Notes: generated from the letters alone by a model not told the origin. DNA of 64,000 nucleotides from Paenibacillus sacheonensis (GCF_009909195.1 NZ_JAAAMU010000002.1:496001-560000), one strand, 5' to 3'; shown: positions 17,541 through 26,689, numbered from the stretch's first letter. A program made the numbers and translations.

Positions 17541-17954
17541 CGTGTGACTGTCGATGCTTTTTCATGGCCAAGCATTCCTTGAATAAAATCTAACGGTGCC
17601 CCATTATCTAATAGCGGCATGCATAAGTATGACGAAATTGAGGGTATACGTTTGCCTCGATTGTCCGCGAACTGCCAGCCGCTTTATCGCCCACCTAAGA
17701 GTTGGAATGGCCATGCGCTTAACCGGATTAGTGTCTGTTACAAATAAGGCCTTACACGAATCCTTACGGCTTGCCAAGTACTTCTTCAACCATACTTTAC
17801 ACTTTGTTGTGAAGTAATTTTCTCTTTGTTTTGAACCTTTTCCATTTACAATGGCGGAGCAATTCTCCCAATTTAGATCCTCAATGTTTATTTTCTCGAC
17901 CTCTCCATAGCGTCTCGTTAGCATAGGGAAAGTGGGAACCCTGACCTCATACAT
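17541..17954 (-). pseudogene. Tyrosine recombinase remnant
   Basis: The catalytic-domain pieces of a phage-type integrase are readable in three frames: EVEKINIEDLNWENCSAIVN and GKGSKQRENYFTTKCKVW, then FRHTYAC (the HxxR region), then LDNGAPLDFIQGMLGHEKAS. The N-terminal core-binding domain, the first catalytic arginine and the tyrosine end are absent. At least two frameshifts make it dead. It lies in a debris zone next to an SDR fragment and may mark an old integration event. Confidence 0.7.
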
Positions 17955-17956
17955 AC

Positions 17957-18223
17957 CTATTTAATATGGTAACGTTCAATAATGGATTGATGCGCTTTTG
18001 GATGTGCAAGAATAAAATCTCGCGCTTTACTCATTTCGGAAGCTGGTAATTTTCCAGCCAATACATCGGCCATCAGATTAAGGTAGTACCGGGCTTCCAC
18101 TTGAGTAAATTTCTTGTGACCAATCACTGGATTTCCTTGTCCTTGATTTACCTGGGCATACACCGCTGTACCCCCTACTGCCAACGTCGTCACGACAGCA
18201 CCCAGAATAAGTGCCTTCCTCAA
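17957..18223 (-). CDS. Small exported protein, unknown
   Basis: An 88-residue protein beginning at a TTG that follows AAAGGGAG. A typical signal peptide (KALILGAVVTTLAVGGTAVYA, cleavage after AYA-like residues near 23) is followed by a short Gln/Gly/Asn stretch and a helical charged domain (FTQVEARYYLNLMADVLAGK). No cysteines are seen in the mature part. I do not recognise the family. It abuts the recombinase remnant, and its promoter region is the repeat-rich stretch upstream. Confidence 0.6.
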   Translation of the reverse strand: MRKALILGAVVTTLAVGGTAVYAQVNQGQGNPVIGHKKFTQVEARYYLNLMADVLAGKLPASEMSKARDFILAHPKAHQSIIERYHIK

Positions 18224-18352
18224 TTCTGTCCACTCCCTTTCTTACAAGATAATATATATGACGTTAGGAATGTAAAATAGTTACAATACTAAAGGTTTGT
18301 ACGAAACTAATGGTTCACCGGACTATCGTTAACGAATTGAGAGTAGTTGCGC

Positions 18353-18435
18353 TAAACTGCTTTTAGCTTAATGAAATAAGGAGCAGCTGCCGCGGCGGCA
18401 AACTGCTCCTGGATCATTGAACTATAGTTTCCCGT
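18353..18435. repeat. REP-like palindromic repeat, copy A
   Basis: GGAGCAG and CTGCTCC enclose TGCCGC/GCGGCA, giving a 31-base hairpin at 18380-18410. It is flanked by TTTTAGCTTAATGAAATAAG on the left and AACTATAGTTTCCCGTTAG on the right. The same layout recurs at 20401, 22333 and 63455. Confidence 0.65.
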
Positions 18436-18444
18436 TAGCTGAAT

Positions 18445-18560
18445 CAACTTTCAACGCTTTCCCACATATAAGTGATACGGTTCTCCGCGCAGTCAGTAAA
18501 GGCAATTTTCGTTTTTCTCACGACATACGCAGGTTCCCAATATCCAGGCTCGTCTCTTAA
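18445..18560 (-). pseudogene. Unassigned C-terminal fragment
   Basis: A minus-strand frame reads RDEPGYWEPAYVVRKTKIAF then TDCAENRITYMWESVES and a stop. Composition looks coding, but no start or ribosome site is present. Probably the tail of a lost gene of unknown family. Confidence 0.35.
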
Positions 18561-18659
18561 CTTAAGTCAATGCATGTAAACATCCCTCTAGTTACAATGT
18601 AATCATTACTTAAACTTAGGAGGGTTTTCATGGGGTATTCCAAGGATAGGGTTATCGGA

Positions 18660-19244
18660 TCAGCGGGGGTCTTGGTAGATTCTCTTCTTAATTCTGCTTA
18701 GTGACTCCGGAGTAATGCCGAGATAACTGGACAATTGATGTTGGGGTACCCGGTCGATGAGAGATGGGCGTTTTATTTGCAGCGTCTTAAAGCGTTCTTC
18801 GGGCGAAGAAGCGATAAAAGCAGCAAATTCCTCTTGGACCTGACTAAAGTTCTCCTCGATCATCCTACGGGTCATAGTCTCCAATTGAGGGTGTTTGATG
18901 TACATGTCCTTTTCCATATCCAGGTCGCCAACGACCATTGCGGAGTCTTCCATGCACTTGAAAGTGTAATCGGACGACTTGTCTGGTTTGTGATGATTAA
19001 AAATGGCGATGGCTTGCTCTTCGGTGTAGAAATTAAATGTGACCTCTCTACCATCCTCATCGATAGCATACTGCCTAACGCAGCCTTTCAAGATGAAATA
19101 ACATTTTGTGGGGACATCTCCTTGTTTAATAAGAACGGTTCCCTTTTTAAATTCTTCTATACGGATCTGGTCCACAATGACTTGCTGATCTTCCTCGTTA
19201 AGGGAAGTCCATCTTGACATGTACTTGTATAAAATGTTTTTCAT
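18660..19244 (-). CDS. Crp/Fnr-family transcriptional regulator
   Basis: A 194-residue regulator with an N-terminal cyclic-nucleotide-binding-like beta barrel (FKKGTVLIKQGDVPTKCYFI, LKGCVRQYAIDEDGREVTF) and a short C-terminal winged helix (QHQLSSYLGITPESLSRIKK). The barrel lacks the canonical cAMP arginine/serine pair, so the effector is probably not cAMP. The gene is divergent to the MDR oxidoreductase at 19368 with 123 bases between, which suggests it controls that gene, itself, or both. Confidence 0.85.
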   Translation of the reverse strand: MKNILYKYMSRWTSLNEEDQQVIVDQIRIEEFKKGTVLIKQGDVPTKCYFILKGCVRQYAIDEDGREVTFNFYTEEQAIAIFNHHKPDKSSDYTFKCMEDSAMVVGDLDMEKDMYIKHPQLETMTRRMIEENFSQVQEEFAAFIASSPEERFKTLQIKRPSLIDRVPQHQLSSYLGITPESLSRIKKRIYQDPR

Positions 19245-19367
19245 TACCGCTTCTATTCATCTCCTTCCGTTCAACACATATTCATTATCTAATGTTAGGG
19301 AGCCTTTTGTACAGGATCGTTGCAGTTATATTCTACAAATAGCAAACTAAAGAATAGGAGAGAACCC

Positions 19368-20330
19368 ATGAGAGCCATGATCCAAATCTCGTATGGTCCA
19401 CCTGAAGTGATTGTCCCGCAAGAAATAGCTAAACCGTCGCCAAGAGACAAGGAAATTATCATACGTATCCAGGCAGCGTCAGTAGGACCGTCAGACTGCG
19501 CTATTCGCAAGGGCGATCCAGCTATAATTAAATTGATCTACGGATGGTCCAGACCAAAATATGCAATTAGAGGATGCGAATTAGCCGGAGAGATCGAAGC
19601 GATCGGTAAAGAAGTAACCCGTTTTAAAGCAGGGGATCGCGTATTGGGGATGAGCGTCAAAACCTTTGGTGCACATGCCGACTACAAGTGCCTTTCCGAA
19701 GAGTGCCCCCTAGCGTTAATACCGGACAACATCACCTTTGAAGAAGCCGTCGCCATCTGTGACGGCGGTGCAACCGCGTTGACGTTTCTAAGAGATAAGG
19801 CAAAGTTGCGGAAGGGACAAAAGGTGCTGATCAATGGTGCCTCGGGGGCTGTCGGAATCTACGCTGTGCAATTAGCCAAATACTATGACGCTGAAGTAAC
19901 TGGTGTTTGCTCTGCCGGCAACGAAAGTCTGGTAAGAAAAGCAGGTGCAGATTTCATTATTGATTATACCCAGGAGGATTTCACGAAGTCGGACAAAGCC
20001 TATGATGTCGTTTTTGATGCTGTAGGCAAACGTTCCTTCTCGGCATGCAAGCGTGTACTTACGACCAAGGGAATTTATCTGACTACCGTACCCAAGCTGT
20101 CTATCATTCTACAGATGATGTGGACTTCCCTGTTTAAGGGTAAACGGGCTGTTTTTGCAACAGCCGGACTTATGCAAAACAAAGAGAACTTGGCGTTTCT
20201 CTTGGAACTCGCAAGAAATGGAACGCTGAACGCGGTGATTGATCGTCGTTATCCTTTGGAACTCCTGCCGGATGCCCACAGATATGTAGAGACCGAACGT
20301 AAAAAAGGTAACGTGATTATTAAGTTCTAA
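19368..20330 (+). CDS. Zinc-independent MDR oxidoreductase
   Basis: A 320-residue medium-chain dehydrogenase/reductase of the quinone-oxidoreductase-like type, NAD(P)H-dependent and cytosolic. It has the N-terminal GroES-like domain (VGPSDCAIRKGDP, GCELAGEIEAIG), then the Rossmann domain with NGASGAVGIYAVQLAK. No catalytic or structural zinc cysteine cluster is seen. The ATG at 19368 follows AGGAGAG by seven bases; the longer open frame upstream has no ribosome site. It is paired divergently with a Crp-type regulator. The probable role is reduction of quinones or reactive carbonyls. Confidence 0.88.
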   Translation: MRAMIQISYGPPEVIVPQEIAKPSPRDKEIIIRIQAASVGPSDCAIRKGDPAIIKLIYGWSRPKYAIRGCELAGEIEAIGKEVTRFKAGDRVLGMSVKTFGAHADYKCLSEECPLALIPDNITFEEAVAICDGGATALTFLRDKAKLRKGQKVLINGASGAVGIYAVQLAKYYDAEVTGVCSAGNESLVRKAGADFIIDYTQEDFTKSDKAYDVVFDAVGKRSFSACKRVLTTKGIYLTTVPKLSIILQMMWTSLFKGKRAVFATAGLMQNKENLAFLLELARNGTLNAVIDRRYPLELLPDAHRYVETERKKGNVIIKF

Positions 20331-20400
20331 AGTTAGCCGTGACCTTTTCGCGCAAAAACTTGCCGTTACTAATGCTACGGTTCACCGTTTGAATAATCTT

Positions 20401-20513
20401 AAACTATCCTGCCATTTCGTATTCAATGGAATCGGCAGCCGATTGTCTGACCGGCTGCCGTTGCGTCTCCATTCAACTATCGTTCCCCGTTAGGATTCCT
20501 GTAGAGCGTTAAT
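20401..20513. repeat. REP-like palindromic repeat, copy B
   Basis: CGGCAGCCG pairs with CGGCTGCCG at 20433-20460. The left flank is AAACTATCCTGCC and the right flank TTCAACTATCGTTCCCCGTT and so on to GCGTTAATTTT. The right flank is nearly identical to copy C over about 45 bases. Confidence 0.7.
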
Positions 20514-20763
20514 TTTCACTGATGATACCGACCAATTCCGCAACTGCGTCGGCTCCTAAGATCGCGCGCTCGATCGCCTCGTCGTTATCCAAAGAACCGA
20601 CTATCACGGATAAACGCTCGTGCCGAAGCTCGAACCGCTTCGGCGATCAGACGTTTTTTTTCGGCCCGCTGCTGACAGCGGGAGCTTGCCGGTTAAATCT
20701 CGTGTCAACCAGTTGACCGTAAAGGAACGCGGCCAGATCTGCTCTCTTCAGCTTCATGCCGAC
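20509..20763 (-). pseudogene. Fused fragments of NAD(P)H-binding proteins
   Basis: Reading from 20763 downwards, one frame gives MKLKRADLAAFLYGQLVDTR then FNRQAPAVSS, the C-terminus of an NmrA-like NAD(P)H-binding protein. The sequence then continues with a piece that resembles an N-terminal Rossmann part (LIAEAVRASARAFIRD) and, in another frame, LSVIVGSLDNDEAIERAILG ADAV-like sequence ending at a TAA inside REP copy B. This suggests two tandem paralogues collapsed by deletion. No functional product is expected. Confidence 0.5.
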
Positions 20764-21116
20764 CGTAGAATGACCATAGTATCCGACCTTAGAAAACTGC
20801 CGGGCCTACCGGTCAAAACTAGAATTCTCGCTAGCCCTGCGGACCTATCTCACATTGTGGGAATGATCATGCTGACCATCGCAAGAAGCAGCTGGCGCCC
20901 CAATTGAAATCGGTCCTTCCGATCAGGCACGCTCAGTGCAGAAGCTGCAATGCTGTTTAATACATTGGATTCAGATCTATACAAACTCACAAACTTAACT
21001 GCGTCATAGTTGGTTTCGAGCCCACAGGCCACTACGTAGTTGGAATCAACTTCCCAGCATTACTGCACTTTTGATAGAGTTGCTCTTATGGAACCCGGTT
21101 TGAGAGCGGCCCCTTA
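20764..21116. other. Debris between remnants and azoR
   Basis: About 350 bases with stops in all frames. The minus strand contains short coding-like pieces but nothing assignable. Confidence 0.35.
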
Positions 21117-21755
21117 TTAGAAACTTTTGGCAGCTTCCTTAGCTTGTGCAATTGCTTTTTCTTTAATAGCTGGCGCTTGCTCTTGTGATTTTAATGCCGT
21201 TCCTTCAACAAAAATTGCCTCAATTGATTGAATCCCATAGAACTGTAAAACCTTTTTCAAATAACTGTATCCCATTTCCAGTGGAGATAAAGGACCTTCC
21301 GAATAAACAGAACCACTAGCTTGAATGTGTAAGACTTTCTTACCGGTCAACAGACCTTCAGGGCCGTATTCAGTATATCTAAAAGTCTTGCCCGGAATTG
21401 AAGTCGCATCAGTGTATGTTTTCAAAACCGGTGGAATCGAGAAATTCCACATCGGGGAAACATATACGTACTTATCAGCAGCCACGAATTGATCAACAAT
21501 CGCCTCAAGACGAGCCACTTTTGACTTTTCACCATCAGTCAGTTGATCGAAGGATGATCCCGATCGTAGCTTTTCCCAACCTCTTAAAACATCAGCATCA
21601 AATTGCGGAATATTCTCTTTGTACAGATCCAAATGAACAACTTCATCTCCTGGATTCGCCTCGCTATACGCTTCAATAAACTCTTTGCCTACCGCGAGGC
21701 TGTAGGATGATTGGGGATCGAGAGGGTGAGCGGTAATGTACAATACGATTGCCAT
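21117..21755 (-). CDS. azoR: FMN-dependent NADH-azoreductase
   Basis: A 212-residue flavodoxin-fold enzyme that uses FMN and NADH to reduce azo compounds and quinones by two electrons. It starts at an ATG with the family N-terminus VLYITAHPLDPQSSYSLAVG and has the FMN-binding block PMWNFSIPPVLKTYTDA and the later loop IQASGSVYSEGP. Length is normal. It is divergent to an HxlR regulator with 133 bases between, an arrangement known for thiol- and quinone-responsive YodB/CatR systems in Bacillus. Expression is therefore probably induced by quinones or diamide-like stress. Confidence 0.92.
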   Translation of the reverse strand: MAIVLYITAHPLDPQSSYSLAVGKEFIEAYSEANPGDEVVHLDLYKENIPQFDADVLRGWEKLRSGSSFDQLTDGEKSKVARLEAIVDQFVAADKYVYVSPMWNFSIPPVLKTYTDATSIPGKTFRYTEYGPEGLLTGKKVLHIQASGSVYSEGPLSPLEMGYSYLKKVLQFYGIQSIEAIFVEGTALKSQEQAPAIKEKAIAQAKEAAKSF

Positions 21756-21816
21756 GAATTAAAACTTCCCTTCTGTAATCAGCATTTTATACTTCCAAGG
21801 ATAATCATATTATATA

Positions 21817-21835
21817 TACTTACTTATTTTAAGTA
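21817..21835. promoter_or_regulatory. Candidate HxlR operator
   Basis: TACTTACTTATTTTAAGTA is an interrupted palindrome (TACTTA / TTAAGTA) in the azoR-hxlR intergenic region, just upstream of the TATAGT -10-like box of the regulator. HxlR-family sites in Bacillales often have this GTA/TAC layout. Confidence 0.5.
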
Positions 21836-21888
21836 GGCACAATAATGTGGTATAGTATTAAAAAAGATACTGTTTCGGAGGCCTACGT

Positions 21889-22248
21889 ATGAAAAAGAAC
21901 CCTCTCCAATGTCAATTTGTTGTGGCGTTGGATTCGATCGTCGGCAAATGGAAGCCGATTATTCTTTATCATTTACTTCAAGGTAAAACTTTGCGGTTCA
22001 ATGAGCTAAGAAGATTGCTGCCCGACATCACTCAAAGGATGCTTACGCTCCATCTGCGTGAATTGGAAGAGGAAGAGATCGTTAAACGAGTCGTCTATCC
22101 GCAAATCCCGCCGAAAGTGGAATACTCCATCACGGAATACGGCATGAGCCTGTCTCCGATTTTGGAAACCTTACATCAATGGGGAGTGGCCCATGTTGAG
22201 CGAAAGCAGCTCAGTAAGGAGAAAAATGAGCATATAGAAACGGACTAG
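21889..22248 (+). CDS. HxlR/DUF24-family redox-type regulator
   Basis: A 119-residue winged-helix regulator of the HxlR family. The N-terminus has the conserved cysteine (PLQCQFVVALDSIVGKWK, Cys 8), which in YodB and CatR senses quinones. The winged helix follows (LRFNELRRLLPDITQRMLTL then HLRELEEEEIVKR). GGAGG lies eight bases before the ATG. It is divergent to azoR with a shared palindrome, so it probably represses azoR and itself until the cysteine is modified. It is closed by a strong terminator that begins inside its last codons. Confidence 0.9.
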   Translation: MKKNPLQCQFVVALDSIVGKWKPIILYHLLQGKTLRFNELRRLLPDITQRMLTLHLRELEEEEIVKRVVYPQIPPKVEYSITEYGMSLSPILETLHQWGVAHVERKQLSKEKNEHIETD

Positions 22249-22278
22249 CGTTCGACATTACGCTAGTCCGTTTCTTCT
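22239..22278 (+). terminator. Terminator of the HxlR gene
   Basis: AACGGACTAGCG and CGCTAGTCCGTT make a 12-bp stem followed by TTCTTCT. The stem overlaps the stop codon of the regulator. Confidence 0.85.
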
Positions 22279-22332
22279 ACTGCGAGTCACAATTTAAACT
22301 AAAGTGATTACGAGGCACGTCCGGCACCGCGT

Positions 22333-22435
22333 ACCTTTTAGCTTAACGAGGCTGCCGTACATATTCGCGGCAGCCTCGTTTGTTTCCTTTGTTCAACTAT
22401 CGTCTCCCGTTAGGATTCCTGTAGGGCGTTAATTT
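22333..22435. repeat. REP-like palindromic repeat, copy C
   Basis: AACGAGGCTGCCG pairs with CGGCAGCCTCGTT at 22345-22380. The right flank TTCAACTATCGTCTCCCGTT to GCGTTAATTTT matches copy B. It lies immediately next to the left edge of the IS110-family element. Confidence 0.72.
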
Positions 22436-23702
22436 TGCGCTTTGCACAAAAACGAGCGCCTCCGGTACGATGGGTTAGTCACTGGTCATAGCCCTTTAGC
22501 CATCATAAGGAGGTCGCTCTATCTTGAAGTTTAAAGCTCAAGCCAACTCCTCGAACGCATTTCAACCCAACACCTTGTCGTCGGCATCGACATCGCCCAG
22601 CAAACGCACGTTGCACGTGCCGTCAACTTCCGTGGCATTCTGCTTGGCGCTCCGCTTCACTTCTCCAACGACGATGCCGGCTTCAGCCTACTGCTGCAGT
22701 GGATGAAAGATCTGCAGGAAACGTACACACTAAACGACACCATCATCGACATGGAACCAACCGGCCATTATTGGCACAGCCTCGCTGCCTGGCTCAAAGA
22801 CCGCAAACTCGAGGTCGTGCTGGTAAACCCTCATCTCATCAAAAAGAACAAAGAAAACCGCGACAATTCCCCATCCAAAAGTGACATCAAAGATGCCTTT
22901 GTTATCGCCGACATGGTGAAGAACGGCTACTACACCATCATTAAAGAAAACAGTGAAGTGTTCATGGAACTCCGCGTCCTCATGGCGAACCGGGAGACCA
23001 TTGTCCATCGTCTCGTCAGCGTCAAGAACCAGATTCACCGCTGGGTCGACATTGTCTTCCCCGAGCTGCGGCAGGTTTACAAACACCTCATGGGCTCCAG
23101 ATCGCTAGCAACCTTGCGTCTCTTTCCTACGCCTGCCGATCTTCAAAAACTCACGTTTCGTCAAGTCGTCGACGGTTGGAAAACGGTCATGAAGCGGCAC
23201 AGCGGTGAACGAAGAGCTGGTGAACTACTAGCTCTAGCAGCGCGCTCAGTTGGCGCCAAACATGCCAAGAAAGCCTACAAGCTTTATCTACAACAGTTAC
23301 TTGCCGAATACGATCTGGCTACGGAGCAGCTGCAGGTCATCGAAGGTGAAGTGGCGGCTACTCTGGCCCGGATCCCACTAGCCAAGCCGCTGCTGGCCAT
23401 CAAGGGCATGAGCATCTTGTCTGCCGCCGGCATTCTGGGTGAAGCTGGCAACCTCAGCGGCTATTCACACGGCAATGCATTGCTGCGACATGCCGCCCTT
23501 AATCTCGCTGAAGCGAGTTCAGGCAAATGGAAGGGCCAAATGTCCATCAGCAAACGTGGCCGACCAAGGCTTCGGCATGCCCTCGTGGAGCAGCGTGCAA
23601 CAGAGCAGTACAAAAAGGAGCGAAAACTCGCCCCTTCTGTTCCCATGCGCTTCGGTTGCCAAACTTGACAGTACGTCCCCTCTTCTATCCGGGTAGCCAT
23701 TT
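22436..23702 (+). mobile_element. IS110-family element, copy 1 (defective)
   Basis: Spans a short 5' non-coding region, the transposase frame and a 3' non-coding end that is shared with the fragment at 44201-44688 up to GGGTAGCCATTT. Comparison of the two copies shows that about 290 bases are deleted here after CTTCGGCATGCCCT. Exact ends are inferred from the limit of similarity and the neighbouring REP repeat. Confidence 0.72.
22524..23668 (+). pseudogene. IS110-family DEDD transposase, frameshifted and 3'-deleted
   Basis: The TTG at 22524 follows GGAGGTCG. After about ten codons a one-base loss near 22555 moves the reading into the main frame. That frame encodes the RuvC-like start VVGIDIAQQTHVARAVN with the first catalytic Asp, DMEPTGHYWHSLAAWL with the Glu, the KSDIKDAFVIADM block with the last two Asp, and the C-terminal Tnp domain with the catalytic serine region LNLAEASSGKWKGQMSISKR. 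The protein then runs into LRHALVEQRATEQYKKER, which is 3' non-coding sequence joined by a deletion. Both lesions make an active enzyme unlikely. Confidence 0.85.
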
Positions 23703-23825
23703 TTTCCATTGGAGAGATCCTGTAAATAAGCGAGCATTCGTGAGAAAACTACATTTTACCGAGGGAGTTCAACGTAGCGCAGACGTTATTTCTCGCTTGA
23801 TGCTTCATTAATGCGAATTCTAAGC

Positions 23826-23974
23826 TGTTCGCGGGAATGGGATCAAGTTCTTGTCAATTTCGGTAATGGGATCAAGTTCTTGTCATTTGGTTTTGACAAG
23901 AACTTGATCTCATAAAAAACAAAAAGCCGCAATATTCGCGGCCTTTAATGAGATAATGTTCTTGTCGCCCGGCA
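23826..23974. mobile_element. 147-bp insertion-like repeat, copy 4
   Basis: Left end TGTTCGCGGGAATGGGATC, the paired 18-bp units, an intact GCCGCAA/TTCGCGGC-type hairpin and the right end TTGTCGCCCGGCA. It cuts the 3' part of the AraC-type regulator at 23977. Confidence 0.8.
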
Positions 23975-23976
23975 CC

Positions 23977-24310
23977 TCTCCCGCGATTTTACGCTGAGCC
24001 TTCCTCCAAAAGTTTTACGCCGTATTGAAGCCGAATGACATCCGATGGCGGCGGCGACCTCATGAACCTTATACTGGGGATACCCCAGCATCTCCTTGGC
24101 CCTCGACAGCCGGCGCTCGTGAATATAGTCGGACAAATAGGAACCCGTCACTTGGTGAAAGAGTCTGGAAAAATACTTCGGATTGAAATACATTTTGTCT
24201 GCAAAGTCAACGACAAATCGTCGCCCAAGTGCTCCTGAATGTACTGTTGAACAAGAAAGATCGCCGCCGCGGACCGTCTCTCCTGCATCCTCTTCCCATC
24301 CTCCTTTGGA
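23977..24310 (-). pseudogene. AraC-type regulator C-terminal remnant
   Basis: The minus strand shows SAAAIFLVQQYIQEHLGDDL then, after a frameshift, FADKMYFNPKYFSRLFHQVT and GSYLSDYIHERRLSRAKEML, the first of the two HTH motifs of an AraC DNA-binding domain as found in YesN-like response regulators. The second HTH starts (KVHEVAAAIGC) and then is lost at repeat copy 4. The N-terminal receiver part is also absent. It adjoins the GH5 gene, so it may once have regulated it. Confidence 0.75.
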
Positions 24311-24324
24311 ACTCAAAGAACGGC

Positions 24325-25713
24325 CTATTCGGTCGTTTTCCTCACAATATCGACCCAGCCGCCGCGTTGGAGGCAATTCCGCAGCGCAAACGACTGCATG
24401 ATGCCGTCGATTCCTTCCTCGCTCAGTCCGACGAACTGTTTGGCAAACGGAACTTGAAGCTGAACCGGCGCGATGCATTCGCTCAGATAGAACAATAGGG
24501 TTCGGTTCAGCTCCTCCGCCGTCGGAGCCCCATCCAGACCGTCGGTTACTTCGTGGAAATGCGTGCCGAGGGCGCGGCATAAGCCGATCCATGCAGTCTC
24601 GTCCGAATTGTCCGCGAACGGATTGCAGTTCAGCGCATCAATGGCGCGGCTGACCGGAGCGATGCGCCGCGCCCATTCCGATTCGGGATCGACATAGACG
24701 ATGCCGGTTTTGCCGAGATCCTTGTAAATGCCGAACGTCCAGGAGTCTCCCTGCTCTTCGGCGATCGAGAGGATATCTTCGAGAAAGCGCAGCCGCGACG
24801 CTTCCGAGACCGTCGACGGGAACGTCGCGCTTGTCTCCCCGAACCAGTTGGGCACCCCGTTTTTCCGCATGAAGTCGGTTCGCTCGATATATAACCGACT
24901 CAGCGCCTCCCGGTCCCAGTATTGACCGTGTCTGTCCTTCCCGGGATACTCCATATTCCCCATTCCGCAGTCGGAATATAAATGCAAGCTGTATACCGCA
25001 TTCCCGTCAAACGGCTTTTCGATCCCCTCGAACCGGGACGAGTAGCCGTCGCCTTCGATAAACACGATATGCCGAGTATCCACTTCGCGGATCGCCCGGA
25101 TCGACTCGCGGTAAAACTCGTTAAGCTGGTCGAGGTTCGGCGTGATCGGCTCGTTCAACAGATCGTAACCGGCAATGACGGGCTCATCGCGATAGCGGCG
25201 CGCGATTTCCCGCCATAGCGCGGCAGCGCGCTCCCGATGCGACCGGTGCTCCCAGAAGCCTGCCGTCCCGCTTATGTTATCCGAATGGAAATTCGGATTT
25301 TGCCCGCCTTGAGCGGCATGCAGATCAAGAATCAAATAAATGCCGTTATCGCGCGCCCAACCGATGGCTTTGTCAAGCCACGCGAACCCTTCGGACAAGT
25401 AGGCGAAAGGCTCGTCATCCTTCTCGAAATGCCGATAGTTGAACGGGATACGGACCAGATTGCACCCCAGGCTCCGGATGAACCGGAAATCGTTCTCGCT
25501 GATGAAATGGTTCATAAAACTCGTAAAAAAAAACATCCCGAGCTCCGGTCCGAGCACGCGTTCGACCGCTTGCCGCAAGCCCGATTCGTGCCCCGGCATG
25601 CCGATGATGAAGTTCTCCAAATTCAACCAGCTTGCGAACGAAAATCCGCGCAGCCGCACTTCGGAGCCGCGGCTGTCGACGATCCGCCGTCCGTCAACCT
25701 TCAGAAAATCCAT
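24325..25713 (-). CDS. Glycoside hydrolase family 5-like enzyme
   Basis: A 462-residue cytosolic (no signal peptide) clan GH-A hydrolase with a retaining mechanism. The (beta/alpha)8 signature residues are CNLVRIPFNYRHF, the His pair in DLHAAQGG, the acid/base Glu of GYDLLNEPI, the His-x-Tyr block YSLHLYSD and the nucleophile Glu of NWFGETSA. The C-terminal ~100 residues form an additional helical part. The ATG at 25713 has AGAGGTG upstream; the upstream ATG in the same frame lacks one. A cytosolic GH5 would act on an imported oligosaccharide. It is separated from the GH16 remnant by a terminator. Confidence 0.85.
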   Translation of the reverse strand: MDFLKVDGRRIVDSRGSEVRLRGFSFASWLNLENFIIGMPGHESGLRQAVERVLGPELGMFFFTSFMNHFISENDFRFIRSLGCNLVRIPFNYRHFEKDDEPFAYLSEGFAWLDKAIGWARDNGIYLILDLHAAQGGQNPNFHSDNISGTAGFWEHRSHRERAAALWREIARRYRDEPVIAGYDLLNEPITPNLDQLNEFYRESIRAIREVDTRHIVFIEGDGYSSRFEGIEKPFDGNAVYSLHLYSDCGMGNMEYPGKDRHGQYWDREALSRLYIERTDFMRKNGVPNWFGETSATFPSTVSEASRLRFLEDILSIAEEQGDSWTFGIYKDLGKTGIVYVDPESEWARRIAPVSRAIDALNCNPFADNSDETAWIGLCRALGTHFHEVTDGLDGAPTAEELNRTLLFYLSECIAPVQLQVPFAKQFVGLSEEGIDGIMQSFALRNCLQRGGWVDIVRKTTE

Positions 25714-25881
25714 TCCTGTACACCTCTTCCGTATGTAATCCATGAAACCTGGAGCGATACCGCTTGCTTCCAATTTTCGTTCATTGTAACAAAACGCACC
25801 CGCAAGTTATATAAGGCAATGCTCTAAAAAATATGGCATTCCTATGCCTTTACCCATGCAACGAATCCGGCGCTGCAAATT

Positions 25882-25914
25882 AAAAAGGGCAACCGCCGAA
25901 TTCGGCAGCTGCCC
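25882..25914 (-). terminator. Terminator after the GH16 remnant
   Basis: GGGCA, GCCGAA, TTCGGC and TGCCC form a two-part stem, and five T residues follow on the minus strand. It would end transcripts from the mannosidase/SIS operon. Confidence 0.75.
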
Positions 25915-25929
25915 TACAGCTCAATCGCG

Positions 25930-26689
25930 TTACTGGAACACCCTCACGTAATCGACATACATGTCGATCTGATCGTTATACTTGGCCAGATCGGTCGGCC
26001 AACCGCCGCCAAGCGCAAGATTCAGCATGAAGTAAAGCGGCGTGCACGCTTGGGAGAACGAAGGCTGGCTCCATACCTGAACGTTATCAATGTAGAAATA
26101 GATCGTCGTCGGCGTTACCTTCGTGCCGTACGTGTGCCATGTCGAAGCATTATCCCCGTAAGCAAAGTTGGATTCCGAGCAATTGGTCTGATGCGTCTCC
26201 GGACTGACTCCCCACCAATGAACGGAGCTGCACGCGCCCGTCGAAGCGTGTCCGTAAGCTTCTACCGTATCCAGCTCCGCGGTAGAGGAGACATGCGAGG
26301 GGCCGGTGCTGTTCTTCGACATGAGCCAGAAGGCAGGCCATGCGCCTTTTCCGTTCGGCATCAGAATGCGCGGCTCAAAATATCCGTTCGTGGCGGCGAT
26401 CCCCGTTCCATCCAATCGGACGGAAGACAACAATCCACCAAAATGCGTACGCCCCCAGCCTTGCGGATCGACATACCCGGTCGGCGTTTTGGTCGAGCGA
26501 ATGCGCAAGTACTGATTGCCAAGAATGGCGAACGGATTGTATGCCGACGCGGGATCCGCGAATATCGCGTCGCCGAAGTCGGATCCGTTCGGCCAGTCCG
26601 GTTTGACTGCGGCATACGTCGTTCCCGCTCCCGTTAGCCGAATACTGACCGCGCACTTGGTTCCCCAATGTCCATTCCCGCCAGCAGCC
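25930..26689 (-). pseudogene. GH16 beta-glucanase, 5'-truncated
   Basis: The frame is open from the stop of the SIS gene (26690) down to 25930 and encodes a nearly complete GH16 concanavalin-like fold: YNPFAILGNQYLRIRS, GYFEPRILMPNGKGAWPAFW, the catalytic block AELDTVEAYGH (Glu-x-Asp-x-x-Glu) and the end YVDYVRVFQ. The N-terminal signal peptide, first strands and any start codon are missing, and the junction is exactly at the stop of the neighbouring gene. The longest part from an internal start is 192 residues. Function is unlikely unless it is read as a truncated internal start product. Confidence 0.75.

Noticed and set aside
18620..18700. A plus-strand start (AGGAGGG then ATG) with 22 codons
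   Set aside because: It runs into the end of the Crp-type gene on the other strand and stops early. It may be the scar of a lost gene start but is not a usable gene.
24229..24592. The long minus-strand frame covering the end of the GH5 gene and the AraC fragment
   Set aside because: Only its lower part has AraC similarity; the upper part is an out-of-frame reading of the GH5 gene.
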